A DNA stretch of 64,000 nucleotides from Streptomyces marianii (GCF_005795905.1 NZ_VAWE01000001.1:2390501-2454500); one strand, 5' to 3'. Shown: positions 1 to 8,240, counted from the first letter of the stretch. Made by a program: numbers and translations. The notes: generated by a model from the letters alone, not told the origin.

Positions 1-1
1 C

Positions 2-937
2 CGCGGCCAGGGCGACCGGGGCCGCAACTCCGGCCGCCCGGCGCAGCCCGGCAATGACGACCCGCGTGCCGAACTGCCCGGCAGCGGCGGCCGGCAGCAG
101 CGCCCGCAGCCCGCGGGGTGGGGCGGCGAGCAGCCGCGTTCCGCCCAGGACACGCCGCGCGGCCACGAGGACCCCGAGTCCACCGGCCAGTACGCACGGC
201 CCGGTGCCCACCGCGGCGACGGCCACGGAGGCCGTCCGCAGGCCCAGGACCCCGCGGCCACCGAGCAGTTCGCGCGTCCCGACTTCAACGCGCCGCGTCC
301 ACCCACGGCGGGCCAGGGCCGACCCGGCGCACCGCGTCCGCGCCAGGGCGGTGCCGACTTCGGCGCGCCGCGTCCGGCCGTGGGCAGCCTGCCCGCGCAG
401 CCGCAGCCCGAGGCGCTGCCGCCGGCGTCCGGTCCCGGCGACGGCCGTACCCCGCTGTACGACACGCTGGAGACGAACTGGTTCCACCAGAACCAGGGCG
501 GCGGTGCCGACGGCGCCGCGCAGCCCCCGGCCGCACCGCAGCAGCCGGCCGCGCGCCCCGCTCCGTCGGGCCCGCCGCGCCGCCCCGCGGCCGGCCAGGG
601 CCAGCCGGGTCAGGGCGGCCAGCACAACGCGGGTACCGCCTCCTGGCGGACCTCGCCCAACGACGAGCTGGTGCGCCAGGCCGAGCGGGTGCGCAAGCCC
701 GCGGCCGGTGGTGTCACCACCTCGGGTCTGCCCCGACGTGTCCCGCGCGCCAACCTCGTGCCGGGAACCGCGCAGGAGCAGACCCACCACACCGGTCCGC
801 AGGTGTCCCGTGCGCCGGACGACGTACGGGGCCGGCTGACCAATCTCCGTCGGGGCATCCAGCAGGGGCGTCAGGCGGGCGGCTCCGGAAACACCGGCAG
901 CTTCAACGTCGGCCCCACTCACCAGCAGGAGCGTTAG
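2..937 (+). CDS. cvnA: Conservon 1 sensor kinase CvnA, C-terminal tail only (5' end outside window)
   Basis: The open frame runs in from the window edge and gives 311 residues of a Pro/Gln/Gly-rich hydrophilic tail. It ends in a block (SGLPRRVP, then VSRAPDDVRGRL and NLRRG) that recurs almost unchanged at the end of the complete CvnA encoded at 2825-6154. That shared block and the cvnB-cvnC-cvnD order directly downstream identify it. CvnA proteins are membrane histidine-kinase-like sensors of the conservon complex. The sensor, membrane and ATPase domains lie upstream of the window, so kinase features cannot be checked. The stop codon abuts the TTG start of cvnB, which implies translational coupling. 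Confidence 0.85.
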   Translation, partial: RGQGDRGRNSGRPAQPGNDDPRAELPGSGGRQQRPQPAGWGGEQPRSAQDTPRGHEDPESTGQYARPGAHRGDGHGGRPQAQDPAATEQFARPDFNAPRPPTAGQGRPGAPRPRQGGADFGAPRPAVGSLPAQPQPEALPPASGPGDGRTPLYDTLETNWFHQNQGGGADGAAQPPAAPQQPAARPAPSGPPRRPAAGQGQPGQGGQHNAGTASWRTSPNDELVRQAERVRKPAAGGVTTSGLPRRVPRANLVPGTAQEQTHHTGPQVSRAPDDVRGRLTNLRRGIQQGRQAGGSGNTGSFNVGPTHQQER

Positions 938-1360
938 TTGAGCCCGATGAGCCAGGCGGCACAGAATCTGAACTGGTTGATCACCAACTTCGTGGACAAC
1001 ACCCCCGGGGTGTCCCACACCGTGGTGGTCTCCGCCGACGGACTCCTGCTGGCGATGTCCGAAGGGTTTCCGCGCGACCGAGCCGACCAGCTGGCGGCGG
1101 TCGCGTCCGGTCTGACCTCGCTGACCGCGGGGGCTTCCCGGATCTTCGAAGGCGGCCCCGTCAACCAGACGGTGGTCGAGATGGAGCGTGGCTTCCTCTT
1201 CATCATGTCCATCTCGGACGGCTCCTCGCTGGCCGTGCTCGCCCACCCGGACGCCGACATCGGCCTCGTGGGCTACGAGATGGCCCTCCTGGTCGACCGT
1301 GCCGGCACCGTCCTCACCCCGGACCTGCGGGCCGAACTCCAAGGGAGCCTTCTCCACTAG
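938..1360 (+). CDS. cvnB: Conservon 1 roadblock/LC7-family protein CvnB
   Basis: 140-residue protein of the roadblock/LC7 (MglB-like) family. In conservons this family works as the GTPase-interacting partner in a membrane-associated complex. Visible features are the N-terminal helix NLNWLITNFVDNTPGV, the segment HTVVVSADGLLLAMS and the C-terminal half with GYEMALLVDR. The start is TTG at 938, immediately after the cvnA stop with no gap. The homologous gene of conservon 2 starts with GTG at the same codon, which supports this choice. Excluding the start codon, the protein differs from its conservon 2 copy at only two residues (Pro to Ala in EGGPVNQ, last residue His to Asn). Confidence 0.92.
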   Translation: MSPMSQAAQNLNWLITNFVDNTPGVSHTVVVSADGLLLAMSEGFPRDRADQLAAVASGLTSLTAGASRIFEGGPVNQTVVEMERGFLFIMSISDGSSLAVLAHPDADIGLVGYEMALLVDRAGTVLTPDLRAELQGSLLH

Positions 1361-1386
1361 GAACATCAAGAAAGCCCGCCGTTCGA

Positions 1387-1409
1387 GGGTGTGCGCCCCA
1401 GGCACACCC
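1387..1409 (+). other. Intra-operon hairpin between cvnB and cvnC
   Basis: GGGTGTGC and GCACACCC form an 8-bp perfect stem around a 7-nt loop in the 156-bp gap between cvnB and cvnC. No T-run follows. It may stabilise or partly terminate the conservon 1 transcript. Conservon 2 also carries a hairpin at the equivalent place (6599-6626), with unrelated sequence. Confidence 0.4.
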
Positions 1410-1516
1410 CGGTGATCCGTCGCCCGTCCAACTCACCGTCCGGCCGCCCCATCCGGCCCCCCACCGGCCCAGTCAGACGGCACAGCCGACCACTTGCTGT
1501 CACGCCCGGAGGATTC

Positions 1517-1924
1517 ATGACCCCGCCCCCCGCCTCTCACGATCCGTACGGTGTCCCCGTCGACACCGACTACGGTCATGAGGGCGACCAGCCGCTGGTG
1601 CGTCCTTACGCGATGACCGGCGGCCGGACCCGGCCCCGCTACCAGCTCGCCATCGAGGCGCTGGTCAGCACCACTGCCGACCCGGCGCACCTGTCGACGC
1701 TCCTGCCCGAGCATCAGCGGATCTGCCACCTCTGCCGGGAGGTCAAGTCCGTGGCCGAGGTCTCGGCGCTGCTGTCGATGCCGCTGGGTGTGGCGCGGAT
1801 CCTGGTGGCGGACCTGGCGGAGGCCGGCATGGTGGCGATCCACCAGCCGGGCAACGGAGAGGCCGGCGGAACGCCGGATGTGACACTGCTCGAAAGGGTG
1901 CTCAGTGGACTTCGCAAGCTCTAG
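1517..1924 (+). CDS. cvnC: Conservon 1 DUF742 protein CvnC
   Basis: 135-residue DUF742 protein with a winged-helix-like fold, the third conserved member of conservons. The ATG at 1517 is chosen because GGAGGA lies at 1508-1513 with good spacing. An upstream in-frame extension is Arg/Pro-rich spacer. The DUF742 core begins at VRPYAMTGGRTRPRYQLAIE and contains a CxxC-like pair (ICHLCREVKS) and the helix SMPLGVARILVADLAEAG. The last 20 bases overlap the start of cvnD in another frame, so the two products are probably made in a coupled, stoichiometric way. The N-terminal 25 residues differ completely from the conservon 2 copy while the core is nearly the same. Confidence 0.9.
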   Translation: MTPPPASHDPYGVPVDTDYGHEGDQPLVRPYAMTGGRTRPRYQLAIEALVSTTADPAHLSTLLPEHQRICHLCREVKSVAEVSALLSMPLGVARILVADLAEAGMVAIHQPGNGEAGGTPDVTLLERVLSGLRKL

Positions 1925-2486
1925 CGGCGGTGCGGCCCGGTCGACCACCAGCGCGAAGATCGTGGTGGCGGGCGGCTTCGGCGTGGGCAAGACCACGTTC
2001 GTCGGCGCCGTCTCGGAGATCAACCCGCTGCGTACCGAGGCGGTCATGACGTCCGCGTCGGCCGGCATCGACGACCTCACCCACACCGGGGGCAAGACCA
2101 CCACCACGGTGGCCATGGACTTCGGACGTATCACCCTCGACCAGGACCTGATCCTCTACCTGTTCGGCACCCCCGGACAGGACCGCTTCTGGTTCATGTG
2201 GGACGACCTCGTCCGCGGCGCCATCGGCGCCGTCGTCCTCGTCGACACCCGCAGACTCGCCGACTGCTTCCCCGCGGTCGACTACTTCGAGAACAGCGGC
2301 CTGCCCTTCGTGGTGGCTCTGAACGGCTTCGAGGGACACCAGCCGTACACGCCGGAGGAGGTGCGCGAGGCGCTGCAGATCGGGCCCGACGCCCCGATCA
2401 TCACCACCGACGCACGCCACCGCGCCGACGCCAAGAGCGCCCTGATCACCCTCGTGGAACACGCACTCATGGCACGTCTCAAGTAG
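1905..2486 (+). CDS. cvnD: Conservon 1 small GTPase CvnD
   Basis: 193-residue Ras-like GTP-binding protein, the G-protein-like partner of the conservon complex. The P-loop GGFGVGKTT is at residues 23-31, and a G3-type motif FGTPGQDRF with a following WDDLVRG stretch is near residue 95. The GTG start at 1905 lies inside the 3' end of cvnC. The protein differs from the conservon 2 copy by two residues (Gly/Asp after HTG, and Lys/Arg at the C-terminus). The DNA is identical over long tracts, pointing to recent gene conversion or selection for identical partners. Confidence 0.92.
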   Translation: MDFASSSGGAARSTTSAKIVVAGGFGVGKTTFVGAVSEINPLRTEAVMTSASAGIDDLTHTGGKTTTTVAMDFGRITLDQDLILYLFGTPGQDRFWFMWDDLVRGAIGAVVLVDTRRLADCFPAVDYFENSGLPFVVALNGFEGHQPYTPEEVREALQIGPDAPIITTDARHRADAKSALITLVEHALMARLK

Positions 2487-2522
2487 AAGTGGGCGTACGG
2501 AAGTTGTCGTAGACCTTTCATG

Positions 2523-2553
2523 GGCGGGCCGTGTCTCTTTGACACGGTCCGCC
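2523..2553 (+). terminator. Hairpin terminator after conservon 1
   Basis: A 13-bp stem (GGCGGGCCGTGTC pairing with GACACGGTCCGCC, one G-U pair) closes a TCTTT loop 36 bp after the cvnD stop. There is no T-run, as is usual for strong GC-rich Streptomyces hairpins. It separates conservon 1 from conservon 2. Confidence 0.7.
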
Positions 2554-2824
2554 TCCATGTTCATAACGTTTCGACAGAGAATTCTCAGGGTTCGGACACC
2601 CGATGCATCCGGCTGGTATCGCTGTGCTCACGCAGGACCCTCTTTTTGCCGGAGGTGGCTCTTTATGCCCGTTTTATCTCCGGTTCGGGGAGTGCGGATC
2701 GGCCGGTTCCCACTGTTTGGAGCCGACCCCCTGGGCGTGCTGAAATCAACGAACTCATGAGTAGTACGGCCCTGAACAATAATCGGCACAACCTAGGTGC
2801 CGACGCCGAGAGGTTGTTGGTCGA
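2554..2824 (+). promoter_or_regulatory. Promoter-bearing spacer upstream of conservon 2
   Basis: This 271-bp stretch is clearly richer in A+T than its surroundings and contains no convincing gene, so it is the likely promoter region of the second conservon. A 7-bp inverted repeat (ACAACCT ... AGGTTGT) ends next to the GTG start of cvnA at 2825 and overlaps the GAGAGG ribosome site. It could fold the site into a hairpin. No -35/-10 pair is convincing enough to name. Confidence 0.4.
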
Positions 2825-5800
2825 GTGAGGCGAAGCAAGACGAGCTCCGCGGAACAGCAGTCGCGGGGCAACTTCACCCCGCCCCCGCGTGCAGCGGCGT
2901 CGCCTGCGGATGCGCAGCCCGTGGAGCCCCCCACCACCGGTGGCAGTTCCAGCAGGCTGTCGCCGCGCAACTGGCGTGTGCCGACCCGGCTGAACGCGAT
3001 CCTCCTCATACCCGTGCTGGTCGGCCTCGTCATGGGCGGATTCCAGGTGAAGGGGTCGATCGACACCTGGAACGAGGCCCAGGACGCCGAGAAGACGGCG
3101 CTCATCGTGCGCGCCGCCTCTGAGTACGGCCAGGCCCTCCTCAACGAGCGGGACCTCACGGCGGAGCCCCTGCTGAAGGGCGACAGTCAGAACAGGGTCG
3201 TCACGGAGGCCAGGGCCGCCACGGACGCGGCCAAGGCCAAGTTCGACGAGGCCGTCAAGGACATGCCGCAGAAGGAGGGCCTCGAGCGGCGCCTGAACCT
3301 CTTCCGCGCCGCGGAGCCGGCCCTCGAGAAGCTTCGCGAGGCCGCCTACACCGTCCCGTTCGAGACGCCCACCAAGTCGGAGGGCGACGACCCGGACGAC
3401 CCGAGTGACGACGAGCGGGGCCCCGTCGCCACTCAGGAGAGCTACGTCGGCGTCCAGCACTACCTGATGGAGTTCGCCAACGACCTCGGCCTCGGCACGG
3501 GCAACGTCACGAGCTACGGCCGGATGGTGTACGCCATCCAGCTGGCCAAGGCCGCCGAGTCGCTGCAGCGCTCCATCGGTACCGAACTGCTCATCCGTCC
3601 GAGCGAGAAGAAGGACATCAGGGCCGGCCAGACCATCGCGTTCACCTCCTACGCCTACCTGGAGGGCATCGCCCTCGGCGAGTACCAGTCCGGCGGCACC
3701 CAGGCCGACGTGGACCGGCTGAAGGAGGTCATGGCCAGGAAGACGGAGGAGGGCCAGAAGGCGCTGGCCGCCAAGCTGGCCGAGGCCGCCGCCGCCGGCC
3801 AGGACATCCAGGCTCCGCCGAAGGACGAGGACGGCTCGGTCCTCGGCGGCATGGTCGGTGCGATCAGTACCGGTGCCGACCCCGACGAACTCGCGGAGCA
3901 GGGCGTCACCCAGCCGATCTGGATGGCCGCCGCCACCGCCAAGTTCGAGGGCTACAGCGAGGTCGAGAGGGAACTCGTCGACAAGGCCGTGTCCGAGGCC
4001 GCCCAGATCTCCGACGATGCCAAGGCCGACGCCGTCGTCAACGGCCTGATCGTCGTCATCGCCCTGCTCGCCGCGTTCATCCTGGCCGGCATGGTGGCCC
4101 GCCAGATGAGCCGCTCGATGCGTCAGCTGCGCACCGCCGCCTTCGGCATCGCCGAGCAGCGTCTGCCGATGCTCGTCGACCAGCTCTCGCGTACCGAGCC
4201 CGGCCGGATCGACACCCGTGTGCAGCCGATCCCGATCGACAGCAAGGACGAGATCGGCGAGGTCGCCCGCGCCTTCGACCAGGTGCACCGCGAGGCCGTA
4301 CGGCTCGCCGCCGAGCAGGCCCTGCTCCGCGGCAACGTCAACGCGATCTTCACCAACCTGTCGCGCCGCAACCAGTCGCTGATCGAGGGCCAGCTGACCC
4401 TGATCACCGACCTGGAGAACAACGAGGCCGACCCGGACCAGCTGGAGAACCTCTTCAAGCTGGACCACCTGGCGACCCGTATGCGCCGCAACGGCGAGAA
4501 CCTCCTCGTCCTCGCCGGCGAGGAGCCCGGCCGCCGCTGGAACCAGCCGGTGCCGCTGGTCGACGTGCTCCGCGCCGCCTCCTCCGAGGTGGAGTCCTAC
4601 GAGCGCATCGAACTGACCGGCGTGCCGGAGACCGAGATCCACGGCCAGGCCGTGACCGACCTCGTGCACCTGCTCGCCGAGCTGCTGGAGAACGCCACGA
4701 CGTTCTCCTCGCCGCAGACCAAGGTCCGGGTCACCGCGACCCGGCTGCCCGACGGCCGGGTCATGATCGAGATTCACGACAAGGGCATCGGCCTGACCGC
4801 CGAGGACTTCGCCGACATCAACCACAAGCTGGCCAACCCGCCGACCGTGGACGCCGCCGTCTCGCAGCGCATGGGCCTCTTCGTGGTCGGCCGTCTCTCC
4901 GACCGGCACGGCATCCGCGTCCAGCTTCGCCCCTCGGGCGAGCAGGCCGGCACGACGTCGCTGGTCATGCTCCCGGACGCGATCACCCACGGTGGCGGCG
5001 GCGAGGCGCTGCCCGAGGACGACTTCACCGTCTCCCAGATGATCCCGACTCAGCAGTCCTTCGAGGCGGCGCCGATGCTCACCGCCGCGGAACTCGGCTT
5101 CGACGACTCCCGCTACGAGGACCAGCCCTCCGAACCCCGGCAGCTGGACCCGGTCAACCGCTCGCTGATGCGCGAGGAGCGCCGTGCGGCGCTGGAGGCG
5201 CAGACAGGCGACGACCGCCCGATGTTCCGCGACGAGCCCGATCAGCCCTACGCCGATCAGGGGAGCTACGCCGAGGAGCAGTACGAGCAGGGCTACGCAC
5301 AGGAGCCGCAGCCCGCGTACGACCAGAACGGTTACGACCAGAACGGGTACGACCAGAACGGGTACGAGACCGGCGGCTTCCAGGAGAACGGCTACGAAGC
5401 CAACGGGTACGAGAACACCGGCGAGTTCCAGGTTTCCGGCGGTTACCCGGAGCACCAGGAGCAGGCCTATGCGGAAGCCTCGTACGATGGCTCACAGGGC
5501 TCCGCGCCGCAGTACGACAACGGGTACGCCTCCCAGCCCGACCAGGGAGAGTGGGCGGACCAGAACACCTACCAGGGTGCGTACGAGCCGGAGTACCGAG
5601 CGGATACGGAATCTACTCCCTCCGCTCCCGCGAACGGCGCCGACCGCGTAGGCTTCGAACGTCCGGATCCGGCCACCGGCTCCGGCCACCAGCTGACCGA
5701 CGCCGGTCTGCCGCGTCGCGGCAGCGGGCAGCCGGGACAACCGCAGCAGGGGCAGCAGCAGTGGCAGTCCTCCAGCGGCGGCCGGACGTCGGGACAGGCC

Positions 5801-6154
5801 AAGCAGGCCCCCCAGGCGCCCCAGGCCGCCCAGGGCGGGGACACGGAGACGGACGGCTCAGACGAGTGGCGTTCGAAGAACGACGAGCGCTGGCAGCGGG
5901 CCGAGAAGCTCCGCAAGCCCGCGGCCGGCGGAGTCACCTCGTCCGGGCTGCCCCGCCGGGTCCCCAAGGCCAATCTGATCGAGGGTACGGCCGAGCAGAC
6001 CCCGCAGAACGGCCCTCAGGTGTCCCGCGCCCCTGAGGATGTGCGTGGCAGGTTGAGCAACCTGCGGCGCGGTGTCCAGCAGGGACGCAGCGCGGGAACG
6101 GACACGAACGGATCGGGCTTCGGCCCGGGCAGTACCTACAACCAGGAGCGTTAG
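2825..6154 (+). CDS. cvnA: Conservon 2 membrane sensor histidine-kinase-like protein CvnA
   Basis: 1109 residues. Order of parts: a polar N-terminus; membrane segment 1 around residues 57-75; a long extracytoplasmic nitrate/nitrite-sensor-like helical domain to about 400; membrane segment 2 around 403-425; HAMP; a dimerisation-like helix pair with FKLDHLATRMRRNGENLL; and a HATPase_c domain with N-box ELLENATTF (about 620), DKGIGL (about 652) and MGLFVVGRL. A low-complexity tail follows from about 740, with three tandem YDQNG units coded by repeats of GACCAGAACGG(G/T)TAC near 5320-5365. The tail ends in the conserved SGLPRRVPKANL block. GTG at 2825 is used. CvnA proteins sense an unknown signal and recruit CvnB-D at the membrane. 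The long repetitive tail is unusual compared with classical kinases. Confidence 0.92.
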   Translation: MRRSKTSSAEQQSRGNFTPPPRAAASPADAQPVEPPTTGGSSSRLSPRNWRVPTRLNAILLIPVLVGLVMGGFQVKGSIDTWNEAQDAEKTALIVRAASEYGQALLNERDLTAEPLLKGDSQNRVVTEARAATDAAKAKFDEAVKDMPQKEGLERRLNLFRAAEPALEKLREAAYTVPFETPTKSEGDDPDDPSDDERGPVATQESYVGVQHYLMEFANDLGLGTGNVTSYGRMVYAIQLAKAAESLQRSIGTELLIRPSEKKDIRAGQTIAFTSYAYLEGIALGEYQSGGTQADVDRLKEVMARKTEEGQKALAAKLAEAAAAGQDIQAPPKDEDGSVLGGMVGAISTGADPDELAEQGVTQPIWMAAATAKFEGYSEVERELVDKAVSEAAQISDDAKADAVVNGLIVVIALLAAFILAGMVARQMSRSMRQLRTAAFGIAEQRLPMLVDQLSRTEPGRIDTRVQPIPIDSKDEIGEVARAFDQVHREAVRLAAEQALLRGNVNAIFTNLSRRNQSLIEGQLTLITDLENNEADPDQLENLFKLDHLATRMRRNGENLLVLAGEEPGRRWNQPVPLVDVLRAASSEVESYERIELTGVPETEIHGQAVTDLVHLLAELLENATTFSSPQTKVRVTATRLPDGRVMIEIHDKGIGLTAEDFADINHKLANPPTVDAAVSQRMGLFVVGRLSDRHGIRVQLRPSGEQAGTTSLVMLPDAITHGGGGEALPEDDFTVSQMIPTQQSFEAAPMLTAAELGFDDSRYEDQPSEPRQLDPVNRSLMREERRAALEAQTGDDRPMFRDEPDQPYADQGSYAEEQYEQGYAQEPQPAYDQNGYDQNGYDQNGYETGGFQENGYEANGYENTGEFQVSGGYPEHQEQAYAEASYDGSQGSAPQYDNGYASQPDQGEWADQNTYQGAYEPEYRADTESTPSAPANGADRVGFERPDPATGSGHQLTDAGLPRRGSGQPGQPQQGQQQWQSSSGGRTSGQAKQAPQAPQAAQGGDTETDGSDEWRSKNDERWQRAEKLRKPAAGGVTSSGLPRRVPKANLIEGTAEQTPQNGPQVSRAPEDVRGRLSNLRRGVQQGRSAGTDTNGSGFGPGSTYNQER

Positions 6155-6155
6155 T

Positions 6156-6578
6156 GTGAGCCCGATGAGCCAGGCGGCGCAGAATCTGAACTGGTTGATC
6201 ACCAACTTCGTGGACAACACCCCCGGGGTGTCCCACACCGTGGTGGTCTCCGCCGACGGACTCCTGCTGGCGATGTCCGAAGGGTTTCCGCGCGACCGAG
6301 CCGACCAGCTGGCGGCGGTCGCGTCCGGTCTGACCTCGCTGACCGCGGGGGCTTCCCGGATCTTCGAAGGCGGCGCGGTGAACCAGACCGTCGTGGAGAT
6401 GGAGCGTGGCTTCCTCTTCATCATGTCCATCTCGGACGGCTCCTCGCTGGCCGTGCTCGCCCACCCGGACGCCGACATCGGCCTCGTGGGCTACGAGATG
6501 GCCCTCCTGGTCGACCGTGCCGGCACCGTCCTCACCCCGGACCTGCGGGCCGAACTCCAGGGAAGTCTTCTCAACTAG
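6156..6578 (+). CDS. cvnB: Conservon 2 roadblock/LC7-family protein CvnB
   Basis: 140-residue roadblock/LC7 protein. GTG at 6156 sits one base after the cvnA stop and matches the TTG start of the conservon 1 copy codon for codon. The nucleotide sequence is essentially the same as 938-1360 apart from a short patch around the EGGAVNQTVVEME codons, a few silent changes near the ends and the last codon. Known conservon biochemistry places CvnB between the sensor and the GTPase CvnD. With two nearly identical CvnB proteins in one cell, cross-talk between the two complexes is likely unless CvnA and CvnC provide specificity. Confidence 0.92.
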   Translation: MSPMSQAAQNLNWLITNFVDNTPGVSHTVVVSADGLLLAMSEGFPRDRADQLAAVASGLTSLTAGASRIFEGGAVNQTVVEMERGFLFIMSISDGSSLAVLAHPDADIGLVGYEMALLVDRAGTVLTPDLRAELQGSLLN

Positions 6579-6598
6579 CTGAACGGCAGTGCGTTTGT

Positions 6599-6626
6599 CG
6601 CCACCGCGCCATAGGGTGCGGTGGCG
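6599..6626 (+). other. Intra-operon hairpin between cvnB and cvnC (conservon 2)
   Basis: CGCCACCGCGCC pairs with GGTGCGGTGGCG (one G-U pair) around an ATAG loop, giving a strong 12-bp stem in the 96-bp gap. It may act as a partial terminator or stabiliser of the upstream mRNA, altering the ratio of CvnA/CvnB to CvnC/CvnD. Confidence 0.5.
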
Positions 6627-6674
6627 CGGCTCCACAGGGACACGGACCGACGTACGGCACTCGGAGGAGGAATC

Positions 6675-7244
6675 GTGGCAACACCCCCAGGCGAACACCC
6701 ATACGACGGGGCTCGGCAGTCTCCGGGTGAGCATGCTCAGAACCGCTTCAACTTCCCCTCTACACCGAGCAGAGGCGGCGGTCCCCAGCCCTACCAGCGG
6801 CCGCAGCAGCCGTACGACCCGTCGTACAACCAGCCGCAGGGCCCCCGGAACCAGCCGGTGGCTCCCCGCCGGGCCCCGGAGCCGGCGCCCGCGTCGGGCG
6901 GCAACAATCCGTTGGTGCGTCCGTACGCGATGACCGGCGGCCGGACCCGGCCCCGCTACCAGCTCGCCATCGAGGCGCTGGTCAGCACCACGGCCGATCC
7001 CGCACGGCTGCAAGGGCAGTTGCCCGAGCACCAGCGGATCTGCCGGCTGTGCTTCGAGATCAAATCGGTGGCTGAGATCTCGGCACTTCTCTCCATCCCC
7101 CTCGGCGTCGCCCGGATCCTCGTAGCCGACCTGGCCGAGGCCGGACTCGTCGCCATCCACCAGCCCGGCGGCAACGAGTCCGCCGGCGGCCAGCCAGACG
7201 TGACACTGCTCGAAAGGGTGCTCAGTGGACTTCGCAAGCTCTAG
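6675..7244 (+). CDS. cvnC: Conservon 2 DUF742 protein CvnC
   Basis: 189-residue DUF742 protein. The GTG at 6675 follows GGAGGAGG at 6663-6670. The N-terminal 75 residues are a Pro/Gln/Tyr-rich linker (PQQPYDPSYNQPQG) that is much longer than in the conservon 1 copy. The core from VRPYAMTGGRTRPRYQLAIE onward is almost the same and keeps the CRLC pair. Its 3' end overlaps cvnD by 20 bases exactly as in conservon 1. The variable N-terminus together with the conserved core suggests that this region gives each complex its own specificity. Confidence 0.9.
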   Translation: MATPPGEHPYDGARQSPGEHAQNRFNFPSTPSRGGGPQPYQRPQQPYDPSYNQPQGPRNQPVAPRRAPEPAPASGGNNPLVRPYAMTGGRTRPRYQLAIEALVSTTADPARLQGQLPEHQRICRLCFEIKSVAEISALLSIPLGVARILVADLAEAGLVAIHQPGGNESAGGQPDVTLLERVLSGLRKL

Positions 7245-7806
7245 CGGCGGTGCAGCCCGCTCAACCACCAGCGCGAAGATCGTGGTGGCGGGCGGCTTCG
7301 GCGTGGGCAAGACCACGTTCGTCGGCGCCGTCTCGGAGATCAACCCGCTGCGTACCGAGGCCGTCATGACGTCCGCGTCGGCCGGCATCGACGACCTCAC
7401 CCACACCGGGGACAAGACCACCACCACGGTGGCCATGGACTTCGGACGTATCACCCTCGACCAGGACCTGATCCTCTACCTGTTCGGCACCCCCGGACAG
7501 GACCGCTTCTGGTTCATGTGGGACGACCTCGTCCGCGGCGCCATCGGCGCCGTCGTCCTCGTCGACACCCGCAGACTCGCCGACTGCTTCCCCGCGGTCG
7601 ACTACTTCGAGAACAGCGGCCTGCCCTTCGTGGTGGCTCTGAACGGCTTCGAGGGACACCAGCCGTACACGCCGGAGGAGGTGCGCGAGGCGCTGCAGAT
7701 CGGGCCCGACGCCCCGATCATCACCACCGACGCACGCCACCGCGCCGACGCCAAGAGCGCCCTGATCACCCTCGTGGAACACGCACTCATGGCACGCCTG
7801 CGGTAG
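7225..7806 (+). CDS. cvnD: Conservon 2 small GTPase CvnD
   Basis: 193-residue GTPase with P-loop GGFGVGKTT and FGTPGQDRF, differing from the conservon 1 GTPase by two residues. About 380 bp in the second half of the two genes are identical at the DNA level, including silent positions. It is the last gene of conservon 2 and is followed by a strong hairpin. Two almost identical GTPases next to divergent sensors argue either for gene conversion or for a shared effector. Confidence 0.92.
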   Translation: MDFASSSGGAARSTTSAKIVVAGGFGVGKTTFVGAVSEINPLRTEAVMTSASAGIDDLTHTGDKTTTTVAMDFGRITLDQDLILYLFGTPGQDRFWFMWDDLVRGAIGAVVLVDTRRLADCFPAVDYFENSGLPFVVALNGFEGHQPYTPEEVREALQIGPDAPIITTDARHRADAKSALITLVEHALMARLR

Positions 7807-7837
7807 GCGCGCCCGGCCGTACCGCCCGTCCCGTTCA

Positions 7838-7887
7838 CGGGAAGGCCCCGTGCACCGTCGCACGTGACGGTGCACGGGGCCTTCCCG
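7838..7887 (+). terminator. Strong hairpin terminator after conservon 2
   Basis: A perfect 22-bp inverted repeat (7838-7859 with 7866-7887, core AAGGCCCCGTGCACCGTC) surrounds a 6-nt loop 31 bp after the cvnD stop. There is no T-run. The stability and position mark it as the conservon 2 terminator. Confidence 0.8.
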
Positions 7888-7960
7888 TGTCCGCCGCCCG
7901 GGGGTCTTTCGGCCCGTCGGGTCCCGACGGGCGGAGAAGGGCGGGACGGAGAAAGGCGAA

Positions 7961-7994
7961 GGCCCCGTCCGTTCCCGGGGGAACGGACGGGGCC
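7961..7994. terminator. Second hairpin in the cvnD/accE convergent spacer
   Basis: GGCCCCGTCCGTTCC pairs perfectly with GGAACGGACGGGGCC around four G residues. It lies between convergent genes, so it can stop transcription from either side. It is probably the accB-accE terminator or a backup for conservon 2. Confidence 0.65.
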
Positions 7995-8098
7995 TCGGGG
8001 TTCGAGTGCCGCGTCAGTCAAGGTTTGCCCGTCAAGGAGCGGCGTCCGGTGCACGGGGCCTCCCCCGGCCCTCGGGGTCGAGGGGTGGGGTCTGCCCC

Positions 8099-8234
8099 GG
8101 GCCCTCCGGGCCGAGGGGAAGATCGCAAGGCGCCGGATCGACCTCGTGGTGGGCCTACTCGGTTGATCCGGCAACGCCGCGAGCCGCCGCGCCGGGCGCC
8201 GCGACGGAGTGAACGTCGCCCGATGCGGCACTAG
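8099..8234 (+). repeat. Dispersed 136-bp element, copy A (possible structured RNA)
   Basis: Read on the + strand, this stretch matches the reverse strand of 56438-56575 over its whole length with scattered substitutions. Shared blocks include GCCGGATCGACCTCGT, GCAACGCCGCGAG and CCGGGCGCCGCGACGG. The core can fold: GCCGGATCGAC (8132-8142) pairs with GTTGATCCGGC (8162-8172). In the other copy the same 11-bp stem is kept although one C has become U, giving a G-U pair. It lies downstream of cvnD and ends 6 bp before the accE stop, and it holds no plausible gene. Whether it is a small RNA, a 3' element or a mobile repeat cannot be told from two copies. Confidence 0.6.
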
Positions 8235-8240
8235 CGGGCG

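Noticed and set aside
2663..5455. 930-codon open frame on the minus strand opposite conservon 2 cvnA
   Set aside because: It is a high-GC antisense shadow: Leu/Val/Gly/Arg repeats without domains, no ribosome site, and fully overlapping a gene with clear domains.
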